From: Rhodocyclaceae bacterium
GTDB lineage: Bacteria > Pseudomonadota > Gammaproteobacteria > Burkholderiales > Rhodocyclaceae
DNA length: 64,000 bases
Direction of reading: 5' to 3'
Assembly: GCA_022072095.1 (NCBI GenBank)
Contig: JAJVIJ010000012.1
Location: 1-64,000, forward strand
Both the position numbers and the translations under genes were made by a program. Of this stretch, positions 9,659-17,608 are shown piece after piece. Every line of letters begins with the position of its first letter. The first letter of the stretch is position 1. The notes below the pieces were generated by a model. It had not been told where the DNA came from. It did no database searches and saw nothing but the letters and a program-made list of their open reading frames with translations.

Positions 9659-10600
9659 TCAGGTATTGCCGTACTGAAAGCGGCGCGCGATCCACAGCAG
9701 GGCCTGTTCGAGGAGCAGGCCGACCGTGCCGATCACGAATATCGCGATGATGATGTGCTCGACCTTGAGGTTGTTCCACTCGTCCCAGACCCAGAAGCCG
9801 ATGCCAACACCGCCCGTCAACATTTCCGCAGCGACGATCACCAGCCAGGCGGTGCTCACCGACAGGCGGACGCCGGTCAGCATGTAGGGCAGCACCGCAG
9901 GGAACAGGATCTTGGTCGCGATCTTCCATTCGGAAAGATTCAACACGCGCGCGACATTGAGGTAGTCCTGCGGCACGCGCTGCACGCCGACCGCGGTGTT
10001 GATGATCATTGGCCAGACCGAGCAGATGAAGATCGTCCAGGTCGCGGCCGGGTCGGCGGCCTTGAAAACCAGCAGGCCGATGGGCAGCCAGGCCAGCGGC
10101 GAGACCGGGCGCAGCAGCGAGATCACCGGGCTCATCATGCTGTTCATCACCGCGAAACGGCCCAGCAGAAAACCAAGCGGGATGCCGATCGCGGCGGCGA
10201 TGCCGAAGCCGATGCCGACTCGCCGCAAGGACGACAGCACATTCCAGCCGATCCCCTGGTCATTGGGTCCGTTGTAGTAGAACGGATCGGCGAAGATGAC
10301 CGACGCGGCCTGCCACACGACGGCCGGGCTCGGGATGCGCTGACTGCCCATCGTGCCCAGCGCCCACAGACCGATGAACAGCGCAAGGCCCATGATCGGC
10401 GGCAGGGCCGCGCGCAGGACTGATCGAGCCCATGCCGACGCGAGCTCGGTGGCGGGCTTTCGGCTTACCTGATCGACCCTGGCTGGAGTGGCATCGATCT
10501 GGATCATGGGTTTCGCGCCCGCGGACGACGATGGGTTTTCCGTGGAGTGGGGCTGCACGGAGCCGCTCGCCGGCTCCAGCTTGATGATTGCTGCTGACAT
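9659..10600 (-). CDS. nrtB: Nitrate ABC transporter permease NrtB
   Basis: Inner-membrane permease of 313 residues, BPD_transp_1 superfamily. A long polar N-terminal segment of about 65 residues precedes the first membrane helix (PIMGLALFIGLWALG). The EAA-type coupling loop is seen around NVARVLNLSEWKIATKILFPAVLPYMLTG in the second half. The ATG at 10600 has GAGGAG six bases upstream, so a longer open frame extending back into nrtA is rejected. It forms the channel for the NrtA-delivered anion. Confidence 0.9.
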   Translation of the reverse strand: MSAAIIKLEPASGSVQPHSTENPSSSAGAKPMIQIDATPARVDQVSRKPATELASAWARSVLRAALPPIMGLALFIGLWALGTMGSQRIPSPAVVWQAASVIFADPFYYNGPNDQGIGWNVLSSLRRVGIGFGIAAAIGIPLGFLLGRFAVMNSMMSPVISLLRPVSPLAWLPIGLLVFKAADPAATWTIFICSVWPMIINTAVGVQRVPQDYLNVARVLNLSEWKIATKILFPAVLPYMLTGVRLSVSTAWLVIVAAEMLTGGVGIGFWVWDEWNNLKVEHIIIAIFVIGTVGLLLEQALLWIARRFQYGNT

Positions 10601-10628
10601 GTTTCGCTCCTCACTGACTTGGCATCGT

Positions 10629-11912
10629 TCAGGCACGCACCTTGAAGCTCGCTGCATACTTTTTCGGGTCCTTGCCATCCCAGACGATGCCATCCATGAA
10701 TTTCGAAGAGCGCATCTCGCTTTTCGGCAATTCGACCTTCGCCGCGGTGGCCGCCTGCTTGTAGAGATCGATGCGATTGATCGCACGGGCCACCGCCAGA
10801 TAGTCGGGGTCGTCCTTCAGCAGGCCCCAGCGGCGATGTTGGGTCAGAAACCACATGCCATCGGATAGGTAGGGAAAATTCACCGCGCCATCGCTGAAGA
10901 ATTTCATGTGATTCTTGTCGTCCCAGGTCTTGCCCAGTCCGTTCTGGTAGCGCCCCAGCATGCGCTCCAGGATCACATCCATGTCGGTGTTGACGTAGGA
11001 CTTCTGGGCAACGACCTCGGCGGTCTTGCGCCGGTTGGCCAGCGACGAATCGATCCAGCGGCCGGCCTCCAGCACCGCGGCGGTCATCGCACGCGCCGTG
11101 TTCGGGTGGCGGCTGACGAACTCGGCGGTCGTGCCCAGCACCTTTTCCGGATGATCGACCCAGATGTCCTGGGTGGTGACGGCGGTGAAGCCGATCTTGT
11201 CCATGATCGCGCGGTTGTTCCAGGGCTCGCCCACGCAGAAGCCGTCCATATTGCCGACACGCATGTTGGCCACCATCTGCGGGGGCGGCACGGTGATCAC
11301 CTTCACATCCTTCATCGGATTGATGCCGTTGGCTGCGAGCCAGTAATACAGCCACATGGCATGGGTGCCGGTGGGAAAGGTCTGCGCAAACGTGTATTCG
11401 CCTGGCTTGGTGGCGAGCAGCTTCTTGAGGCTGGCGCCATCGGTGACGCCCTGGTCCTTGAGTTTGTTGGCGAGCGTGATGGCCTGACCGTTGTGGTTCA
11501 GGTTCATCAGCATGGCCATATCCTTTTTCGGCCCGCCGACGCCGAGGTGCACGCCATAGATCAGGCCGTACAGCACGTGCGCGGCGTCGAGTTCGCCGTT
11601 GACCAGCTTGTCGCGCACAGACGCCCAGGAGGCCTCCTTGCTCGGGATGATCTTGATGCCATATTTCTGATCGAACTTCTCCACCGCCGCCATGACCACC
11701 GACGAGCAGTCGGTCAGCGGAATGAAGCCGATCTTGACCTCCTTCTTCTCGGGCGCGTCCGAGCCCGCGGCCCAGGCCGCCTGGCGTACTCCCGGGGGCA
11801 CCATCGCCATCAGCGCTGCGCCCGCGCCGAGCTTCGCGCCGTGTCGCAGGAGGTTGCGCCGCGTGTGTTCGCAGGCAGGCGCCGAGCGCTCGTCCGATCG
11901 TTTGTTGGCCAT
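10629..11912 (-). CDS. nrtA: Nitrate-binding protein NrtA, Tat-exported
   Basis: 427-residue periplasmic or membrane-anchored receptor for nitrate/nitrite (NMT1/THI5-like superfamily, CmpA/NrtA family). The N-terminus has a twin-arginine signal, TRRNLLRHG, followed by a hydrophobic stretch and AWAAG. The mature part starts with KIGFIPLTDCSSVVMA, the NrtA landmark. The ATG at 11912 has GGGAG upstream. It is the first gene of nrtA-nrtB-nrtD-nirB-nirD and is preceded by a 126-base leader with an attenuator. NasS sensors resemble NrtA but normally lack an export signal, so this copy is read as the transporter receptor. Confidence 0.92.
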   Translation of the reverse strand: MANKRSDERSAPACEHTRRNLLRHGAKLGAGAALMAMVPPGVRQAAWAAGSDAPEKKEVKIGFIPLTDCSSVVMAAVEKFDQKYGIKIIPSKEASWASVRDKLVNGELDAAHVLYGLIYGVHLGVGGPKKDMAMLMNLNHNGQAITLANKLKDQGVTDGASLKKLLATKPGEYTFAQTFPTGTHAMWLYYWLAANGINPMKDVKVITVPPPQMVANMRVGNMDGFCVGEPWNNRAIMDKIGFTAVTTQDIWVDHPEKVLGTTAEFVSRHPNTARAMTAAVLEAGRWIDSSLANRRKTAEVVAQKSYVNTDMDVILERMLGRYQNGLGKTWDDKNHMKFFSDGAVNFPYLSDGMWFLTQHRRWGLLKDDPDYLAVARAINRIDLYKQAATAAKVELPKSEMRSSKFMDGIVWDGKDPKKYAASFKVRA

Positions 11913-11940
11913 TCCAGGTTCTCCCGTTTCATCGCAGTCC

Positions 11941-12000
11941 AGAAAACAAAAAAGGGCGCGCGTATCGCGACCGACGATCGGCCGGAATACGGACACCCTT
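11941..12000 (-). terminator. Intrinsic terminator (attenuator) in the nrtA leader
   Basis: Read toward nrtA, AAGGGTG at 12000-11994 pairs with CGCCCTT at 11958-11952. A second block, CGTAT with ATACG, pairs further in, and a GC-rich apical hairpin caps the structure. TTTTTTGTTTTCT follows at once, the tail of a strong intrinsic terminator. It lies about 30 bases before the nrtA ATG, so it would abort transcripts before the operon unless prevented. Its 5' arm is shared with the second loop of the ANTAR-type hairpin pair. Confidence 0.85.
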
Positions 12001-12033
12001 GTCCTCCCCAACCCGGTACGCCGTTGCACCGGG
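11991..12033 (-). promoter_or_regulatory. ANTAR-type antitermination RNA element (two hexaloop hairpins)
   Basis: Read toward nrtA, hairpin 1 (12033-12012) has stem arms CCCGGTGC and GTACCGGG, with one G-T pair, around the loop AACGGC. After a seven-base linker, hairpin 2 (12004-11991) has arms GGAC and GTCC around the loop AAGGGT. Both loops are six bases long with A at position 1 and G at position 4, the known recognition signature for ANTAR-domain proteins. Loop 2 contains most of the terminator's 5' arm, so forming hairpin 2 excludes the terminator. The nasT gene just upstream encodes a suitable ANTAR protein. Hairpin 2 is short, so it probably needs protein to be stable. Confidence 0.8.
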
Positions 12034-12049
12034 CTACGTCTGCTTCAAA

Positions 12050-12065
12050 GCAATGCGCGTGCCAG
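12050..12065 (-). promoter_or_regulatory. Sigma-54 (-24/-12) promoter of the nrtA operon
   Basis: On the minus strand the sequence reads CTGGCACGCGCATTGCTT (12065-12048). This matches TGGCACG-N4-TTGC completely, with the invariant GG and GC ten bases apart. The predicted start is near 12038, so the transcript begins only a few bases before the first ANTAR-type hairpin. RpoN-dependent initiation by an enhancer-binding protein such as NtrC is expected. Confidence 0.88.
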
Positions 12066-12183
12066 CTTGTGTGGAATGGCAGTGGTGGAGACTCAGGCGG
12101 TGAGCTGTGCTCGGTGGCACGCTACGAATCTGAGCTTCATGAGGTATCGGCGGACCGCACCCGAACCGGGAGGGAACAGCAGT

Positions 12184-12200
12184 GGCACCGCTGCGGTGCA
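12184..12200. promoter_or_regulatory. NtrC-type binding site 1
   Basis: GCACC-N5-GGTGC, followed by A, is an exact match to the dyad core of the NtrC consensus TGCACC-N5-GGTGCA, with one outer base different on the left. It is centred near 12192, about 155 bases upstream of the predicted sigma-54 start. That is a normal enhancer distance. Confidence 0.6.
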
Positions 12201-12215
12201 CAAAAGTCGGGAGGA

Positions 12216-12232
12216 TGCACCATGTTGGCGAG
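12216..12232. promoter_or_regulatory. NtrC-type binding site 2
   Basis: The left half TGCACCA is perfect and the right half TGGCGAG is degenerate. The centre at about 12224 is 32 bp, or three helical turns, from site 1, which would place two NtrC dimers on the same face of the helix. Confidence 0.5.
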
Positions 12233-12268
12233 CCGGCATCGCCGGCCACGAGCGTGGCGTTCGGTTGC

Positions 12269-12847
12269 TCAGGCTTCCAGGATGTCGACAACCTGTATGA
12301 CGTGGTCGGCGGCTTCGGCCAGACTCCGGCCGCGGTCCATGGCCATCTTGCGCAACAGCCTGAACGCCTCGTCCTCGTCGCAATGCTTCACGCGCATCAA
12401 CAAGCCCTTCGCGCGCTCGATCCGCTTTCGCGCGGCGAGCTGACGTGTCGCCCTGTCGTGATCGCGGCGCAGCGCATCGTAGCGTTCGAAACTGGCGCAG
12501 GCCATCGCGAGGATGGGCTGCAAGCGCTCCTCGCTGACCACATCGACGACATAGGTTGACACGCCTGCCGCCACCGCGGCACGGATTGCGTCGCCGCCCT
12601 GATCGCTGGCGAAAACGACGACCGGACGCGGACAATCCCGATTGCTCGCTGCCAAGTGTTCCAGGGTATCGCGCGAAGGGGAGTCGGTTTCGATGAGCAC
12701 CACATCGGGCCGCAGGCGTTCGATACTGCGCCCGAGGTCCAAGGCATTGGGATATACGGCCAGTACCTCGTGGCCGGCAGCCGACAGTGTGGCGACGAGC
12801 TGTTCGGACCGGTGCGTACGCTCATCGACGACCAATACGCGCAACAT
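12269..12847 (-). CDS. nasT: ANTAR-domain antiterminator NasT
   Basis: 192-residue cytoplasmic RNA-binding regulator. The N-terminal half is a receiver-like domain (MLRVLVVDE), the middle is a short helical linker, and the C-terminal third is an ANTAR domain with RIERAKGLLM and DEDEAFRLLRKMAMD. The residue where most receivers carry the phosphoacceptor Asp is Glu53 (LIETDSPSRD), so phosphorylation control is doubtful. NasT proteins are usually held inactive by the nitrate sensor NasS, but no nasS is seen here. The ATG at 12847 has GGGAG upstream. The expected target is the leader of the downstream nrtA operon. Confidence 0.88.
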   Translation of the reverse strand: MLRVLVVDERTHRSEQLVATLSAAGHEVLAVYPNALDLGRSIERLRPDVVLIETDSPSRDTLEHLAASNRDCPRPVVVFASDQGGDAIRAAVAAGVSTYVVDVVSEERLQPILAMACASFERYDALRRDHDRATRQLAARKRIERAKGLLMRVKHCDEDEAFRLLRKMAMDRGRSLAEAADHVIQVVDILEA

Positions 12848-12987
12848 GCATTCAATCTCCCGGACAACGAGTAACAAGCAATCGGCGTGCCATGGTTCGG
12901 GCAGACGTCGGCTTTGCGAGCCGGCGCACGCCGAGCGGTCGCGGCGCCCGATGAGGGGGCGCTTCCCGGGCAAGGCCGGCCGCCGGT

Positions 12988-13887
12988 TCAGCGCTCGTTA
13001 TCGGCCACGCACGCGACGACGATGTTACCCGGATGGAGATATTGCATGCTGGAAAACGACAATTTGCCGGCCAGCGCGATACCGCGGCCGTTCGGGTCGA
13101 AAGCGCGTAGCGGGTCGAACTCGAGGTAGGTCTGCCAATCGAATCCGGCGCCCTGGTCCTCGATGCGGTATTGGATCTGCCCCTCGGAGCGCTCGATGGA
13201 CAAGCTCACCCTACGGTCACGATACTCGGGCAATTCCAGGCGTCGCTCGACCTCCTCACGCCAGGTATTGGCGGCTTTCAGCTGCTTCTTTTCTGCGTAG
13301 CTGATGGCCAGATTGCCGTGCTCGAGCGCGTTCAACAGCAACTCCGCCAGGCCGATCACGGTCCGCCCCGGGTCGGGTGCTGCCAGCGCCGCGAAGGCCG
13401 AGAGGCGGCTGACCTCGTCCAGCGTCCGCGCGGTGAACTCGCCACGTACCATGGCACGCATGGTCAAGCCATGGTTGTTGGCCTGCTCCAGCCAATGCAG
13501 GCGCTCTGCCGAACTGCGCAGCGCCGTCTCGACGATGGTGGACAGTGCTTCGGGTTCATAGGGCTTGGTCAGATAATAGTGGGCGCCAGCCGCTAGCCCT
13601 TCGCGAATGTTGTCGGGCGACGACGCCGCTGTTTGCATGACCACCGGTATGGAAACCAGCCGTGGGTTGCTCTTCATGCGCCGCAGGACTTCCATGCCGT
13701 CCATGCCCGGCATCATCCGGTCGAGTACCACGAGGCCGTAATTTGCGTCATGCGCCGTCAGCATGGTCCATGCTTCTTCGCCGCCACCGGCGAGATCCAC
13801 CTTTAGCGACATGCCCTCCAGACATTCCGATGCAATGTCCAGATTGAATGGCTCGTCATCGACCACCAATACGTTCGTCAATGCCAT
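12988..13887 (-). CDS. Response regulator with RsbW-like histidine-kinase-type ATPase output domain
   Basis: 299 residues. Residues 1-120 are a receiver with the acidic pair DDE, phosphoacceptor Asp56 in VVLDRMMPG and the conserved Lys in YLTKPYEP. The C-terminal half is a HATPase of the RsbW/anti-sigma-kinase kind: N-box ELLLNALEHGN, G1-like DQGAGFDW and GRGIALA. No DNA-binding domain is present, so the output is likely phosphorylation or binding of a partner such as an STAS anti-anti-sigma protein. Neither such a protein nor its sigma factor lies in the window. The ATG at 13887 has GGGAGG upstream and overlaps the kinase gene's 3' end by 32 bases, suggesting coupled translation. Confidence 0.8.
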   Translation of the reverse strand: MALTNVLVVDDEPFNLDIASECLEGMSLKVDLAGGGEEAWTMLTAHDANYGLVVLDRMMPGMDGMEVLRRMKSNPRLVSIPVVMQTAASSPDNIREGLAAGAHYYLTKPYEPEALSTIVETALRSSAERLHWLEQANNHGLTMRAMVRGEFTARTLDEVSRLSAFAALAAPDPGRTVIGLAELLLNALEHGNLAISYAEKKQLKAANTWREEVERRLELPEYRDRRVSLSIERSEGQIQYRIEDQGAGFDWQTYLEFDPLRAFDPNGRGIALAGKLSFSSMQYLHPGNIVVACVADNER

Positions 13888-16543
13888 GGTTGCTCGCCTC
13901 CCGATTTGCAGGAATCGTCGTTTGTGCGGGGCTGGCCTCGGCCGAGGGCAGACGGAACGTGAACTCCGCGCCACCGTTGGCGCCGTTGCGGGCGGACAGC
14001 GTGCCGCCGTGCAGGGCGGCAATCTCCCTGCAAATCGCCAGCCCCAGCCCCGTGCCCCCGGCCCCGCTTCGGGTCCGGCTGCTTTGCACGAATTTGTCGA
14101 ATATGCGTTCGAGTTCGTCGTCCGGAATGCCCACGCCACTGTCCGCGACGGTCAACTCGACCCCCGTTCCCGCAGGTGCCCCGCCCACGCGCACTTCGAT
14201 CGTGCCGCCGGCGGGCGTGAATTTGATGGCGTTGCCCATCAGGTTGCGTATCAACTGGGAAAACTTGCCCTTGTCCACCATGGCCAGCACCGAAGGGCTG
14301 GACGAAACCAGCGCAAGCTTCAGTTTCTTGTCGCCGGCCAGGGCTTCCAATTCCGCGAAGATTTCCTTTATCGGCACCAGGATGTCGCCGAGTTGCAGCG
14401 CGATGGTGGCCTGGCCGGCTTCGAGTTTGGCGAGATCGAGCAGGTCGTTCAGCAGGCCGAGCAAGCGTTCGCCACTGGTCTGGATGCGTGCGAAGTAGTC
14501 GCCAAGTTTTTCCGGTGTGCTGCGCGCGAGGCGTCGCTTGCCCAGGGCGGCGAAGCTCAGGATCGCATGCAGTGGCGTGCGCAGTTCGTGTGACATGTTG
14601 GCAAGAAACTGCGATTTCGCTGTGGCCGCTTGTTCGGCGGCGAGCTGGGCGGCCTGCGCAGACTCGAGTGCGGCATGCAGCTCGGCTGTGCGCGAGCGCA
14701 CCTCCGATTCCAGACGTTCACGATGCATGCGAAGGTCATGGACATCCACCGATGTGCCGATATATCCAGCCAGGCGGTCGTCGGCGTTGAACCAGGGCAC
14801 CGCATGGGTCTGCATCCAGCGATAGCTGCCGTCCGCCCTGCGGATGCGGTAGTCCACCTCGAATGCGCGCCGCGAGAAATAGCCGGTGCGCGCCGCACGT
14901 ATGGCCGAATCGACGTCGTCGCGATGCAACAGTCCGAGCCACTTCGATCCCAGGCAGGCGTCGGTCGTCTGGCCGGTGTAGCTGAGCCAATAGCGGTTGA
15001 CGTAGTCGCACCGCATGTCCGGCCCGGCGGTCCAGATCAACAGTTGGGTCGAATCGGCCATGTCGCGGAAGCGGCGCTCGCTGGAGCGGAGGGCCTGTTC
15101 GGCCTGGTGGCGTGCCGAGATGTCCACCAGCATGGCGAACACCTCGACCACATCGCCGTTTTCTCGTATGGGAATGAGGCTCGCCAGGGTCTGGACGCTG
15201 CGCCCGTCGCGGCATCGCAGCGACAGTTCCATGGGCTCGGTCGGCTGCCCGCTGGTCCAGGCCTCCGTCAGTACCGATTCGAAATGTCGGGCCTTGTCCG
15301 CGTTCGACCAATACTCCTGTGCCCGGGTGCCGACCATGCGTGCTCGGGGCTCCCCAAACATCAGCTCGCTCGCCCGGTTCCAGTGCAGGATGCGACCATC
15401 GCGACCGAAACCTTGCACGGCAACCAAGGGCGTCTGCTCGATCATGGCCTCGAAGCGCGTACGCACCTCCGCTTCGACCCGGCGCAGCTCGTCTTGTCGG
15501 CGATGCGAAGCGAGCAGGCTGCGGATCGCCACCAGGCACAATGCGATGACGGCACATCCGGCGATCGCGATGATCGCAACCATACGCAGCACGACGTCTC
15601 CGCGACCCTGCGCCGGGGCCAGTGCAGCCACTTCCGGCATGGTCACCGACACCCCCATCGGATAGGGTGACAGCATGCGGTAGGCCACGAGTCTGGGTGC
15701 GCCTCCGCGACCTTCGCCGATGCGCACGACGCCGTTCGGGCTGCGACGCCATTTCTCCATGAACCAGCGAAGTTTTTCGTTGGATGAGTCATATTCCGCC
15801 ACGCCGGCGGCGTCCCAGGCCACCATGCCCTCGTCGTCGGTCAGAACCGCACGGGAAACACTTCGCCCGCCGCTCGGCTGCTGGCTGAACAGTTCCAGCT
15901 TCATCGGGTCGATGGATGCGATGACGACGCCGTCGAAGCGTCCGTTCGGCCCCGCCAATCGTCGCGACAGCTTCATCGACCATCGGCCGCTGCGCCGGTC
16001 GATATGCGGTTTGCCCAGGCGCAATCCCAGGTCGGCACGATCGAGATGGATTTGCCAGGCGCGTTCATCGGTGAAGTCGGTGCCCGGTCGGTACGACGCA
16101 TTGGTACTTCGAATCAGGTGGCCGCCGGCGTCGATGACCGACAGCTCGACCGCCAGTTCGGGCGCGGACATTCCGGACGTCGGTTTGCGTGGGGTCCGCG
16201 GCATCGGGCTGGCGTGATTTTCGCTCTCGGCGTAAGCGAGCATGCGTTCGTCGAGATCAGCCAGCGTCAGCGCGGTCTGTCGCGCCAGCAGCGTCGCCAG
16301 ATCGGCCAGGCGCTCTTCGGTGTCCTTCAAGGCGACTTCGCGAAACTGCTGAGTCATCAGCAGCCCGAAGCCGATGACTGCCGCGACCAACAGGCCGCCG
16401 CCGAAAACGATCAGATACCGGAGGTGGGGCCATAGCCAGTGGTTGCTGTGCTGCGCGCCGGGCCATAGCTGTGCCTGCCGCACGCCCGCCGGGTTGATTT
16501 GTTCCGCTGCTTGTTCCATGAGTGCGGTCAACGGCCCGCGCAT
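13856..16543 (-). CDS. Membrane sensor histidine kinase with periplasmic Cache-like domain and two PAS domains
   Basis: 895 residues. A membrane segment at about 38-60 and another at 318-338 bracket a periplasmic sensor of about 250 residues that resembles a double-Cache domain. Two PAS domains follow (the second ends RWMQTHAVPWFNADDRLAGYIG), then a coiled segment. HisKA has the phosphoacceptor in SHELRTPLHAI near residue 650. The HATPase has NLMGNAIKF near 766, DSGVGIPDDELERIF and GTGLGLAICREI. There is no attached receiver, so the overlapping response regulator is the natural partner. The ligand is unknown. Lying upstream of nasT makes a nitrogen-linked signal possible, but nothing in the sequence proves it. 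Confidence 0.88.
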   Translation of the reverse strand: MRGPLTALMEQAAEQINPAGVRQAQLWPGAQHSNHWLWPHLRYLIVFGGGLLVAAVIGFGLLMTQQFREVALKDTEERLADLATLLARQTALTLADLDERMLAYAESENHASPMPRTPRKPTSGMSAPELAVELSVIDAGGHLIRSTNASYRPGTDFTDERAWQIHLDRADLGLRLGKPHIDRRSGRWSMKLSRRLAGPNGRFDGVVIASIDPMKLELFSQQPSGGRSVSRAVLTDDEGMVAWDAAGVAEYDSSNEKLRWFMEKWRRSPNGVVRIGEGRGGAPRLVAYRMLSPYPMGVSVTMPEVAALAPAQGRGDVVLRMVAIIAIAGCAVIALCLVAIRSLLASHRRQDELRRVEAEVRTRFEAMIEQTPLVAVQGFGRDGRILHWNRASELMFGEPRARMVGTRAQEYWSNADKARHFESVLTEAWTSGQPTEPMELSLRCRDGRSVQTLASLIPIRENGDVVEVFAMLVDISARHQAEQALRSSERRFRDMADSTQLLIWTAGPDMRCDYVNRYWLSYTGQTTDACLGSKWLGLLHRDDVDSAIRAARTGYFSRRAFEVDYRIRRADGSYRWMQTHAVPWFNADDRLAGYIGTSVDVHDLRMHRERLESEVRSRTAELHAALESAQAAQLAAEQAATAKSQFLANMSHELRTPLHAILSFAALGKRRLARSTPEKLGDYFARIQTSGERLLGLLNDLLDLAKLEAGQATIALQLGDILVPIKEIFAELEALAGDKKLKLALVSSSPSVLAMVDKGKFSQLIRNLMGNAIKFTPAGGTIEVRVGGAPAGTGVELTVADSGVGIPDDELERIFDKFVQSSRTRSGAGGTGLGLAICREIAALHGGTLSARNGANGGAEFTFRLPSAEASPAQTTIPANREASNHGIDERIGGR

Positions 16544-16659
16544 GCAGTGACTTGAACAGCTCTGGGTCGAAGCGTCGCGCCGGCAAGATTGTCTCGCCCT
16601 CAGTGTCGGCGTCGGCGGGCCGTAAGAGCGGTCACTCCCGGCTCACCGGTTCTCGGCCC

Positions 16660-17133
16660 ATGGATACAACACTCACGCACTCCGACTCGGCCTTTGTTCC
16701 CTCCGTTTCCATTGCGCCGCGCAAGCCGGGCTCGCAGGGTCTCGTCGATCGGCTGCGCGGTCTGCTCGGCCCGATGCCGGGAAGGCTCTCGTGGGACATG
16801 ACGCGCGGATCCGCCCTGCCGGACGACATCGTGGATGCCGCACTGATGTTCGCAGCCGAAGCCCTGGCCAATGCCCGCCTGCATGGGCGGCTTCGTGAAG
16901 GGTCGGCCAGCGTTTCGATCGAAATCGATCTCTGGGGCAGCGAGTTGCGCATCGCGGTGCGCGACGAGGGGTGTGGCTTCGAGCCGCTGCCGGCCATGCA
17001 TCGCGCAGCGGCCCTGGGTACCGGGCTGAAGAGAATGCAAGCCCGGCTACGCGAGGTGGGCGGCAGATTGCTCCTGCACTCGGCACCGGGCTTCGGCACC
17101 AGCGCCGTGGCGGTGTTTCAGCTTGGGGCGTGA
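16660..17133 (+). CDS. Stand-alone NarX/DegS-like HATPase-domain protein
   Basis: 157-residue protein made almost entirely of one ATPase domain: N-box AAEALANARLHGR near residue 67, G1 VRDEGCGF, and GTGLKRMQARLREVGG followed by a GFGTSAVAVF end. This pattern is typical of the C-terminus of NarX/DegS-type kinases (HisKA_3 group), but the dimerisation and His-containing domain is absent. It is transcribed away from the large kinase and overlaps the 3' end of cbiX by 16 bases. No clear ribosome site precedes the ATG at 16660. It could be a kinase fragment or a genuine small regulator. Function unproven. Confidence 0.6.
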   Translation: MDTTLTHSDSAFVPSVSIAPRKPGSQGLVDRLRGLLGPMPGRLSWDMTRGSALPDDIVDAALMFAAEALANARLHGRLREGSASVSIEIDLWGSELRIAVRDEGCGFEPLPAMHRAAALGTGLKRMQARLREVGGRLLLHSAPGFGTSAVAVFQLGA

Positions 17134-17549
17134 TCCGAGTCGTGTTGCTCTGCGCAGGAAACCGTCGCGTCGGCGTGTGACCCGGCCACGGCGTGGCAGA
17201 TCTGGGCGGCGATCGCATCCTGTACAAGCAGTGATTCCCCGATCGCCCGATCGAGCGTCAGCTCGGTGCCCGGGTGGTCAAGTCGGAGCGCCTCGATCAA
17301 CGAGGGCAAGTCGCGCTTGAGGTGTCCGCCCTGCGCTAGAAACAAGGGCACGATCCGTATCGCGCGCGCGCCTTGCCCGCACAGTTCGGCGACGGCCTGA
17401 GCCAGTGTCGGTGTCATGAATTCCAGGAAGGCCAGCCGGACCTCGACTTCCGGCATGGACAGGCGACAGCGCTCGCAAATCGCCCACATCGGCCTGGCCC
17501 AATCCGGATCGCGGGCCCCGTGAGCGAACAGCACGACCGCTTGACGCAT
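17118..17549 (-). CDS. CbiX/SirB-like sirohydrochlorin chelatase (short form)
   Basis: 143 residues, the length of single-domain CbiX proteins that insert Co2+ or Fe2+ into sirohydrochlorin. It starts VVLFAHGARDPDW, with the metal-ligand His in the conserved HGA/S element, and has IVPLFLAQGGHLKRDLP with the second His. The nearby nirB needs sirohaem, so an iron-chelating (SirB-like) role is attractive. Cobalt insertion cannot be excluded. It lies 59 bases downstream of pbpG on the same strand and its end overlaps the convergent HATPase gene. Confidence 0.75.
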   Translation of the reverse strand: MRQAVVLFAHGARDPDWARPMWAICERCRLSMPEVEVRLAFLEFMTPTLAQAVAELCGQGARAIRIVPLFLAQGGHLKRDLPSLIEALRLDHPGTELTLDRAIGESLLVQDAIAAQICHAVAGSHADATVSCAEQHDSDHAPS

Positions 17550-17608
17550 CCTCAGCTCGGCCGGCCAGACCTGGAACCCGGTGGTTTCATCGATCGGGAG
17601 TGTGGAGC

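Noticed and set aside
12048..12065. Hairpin around the -24/-12 region as the first ANTAR stem
   Set aside because: It would lie upstream of the expected transcription start and gives no A1/G4 six-base loop. The hairpin at 12012-12033 fits far better.
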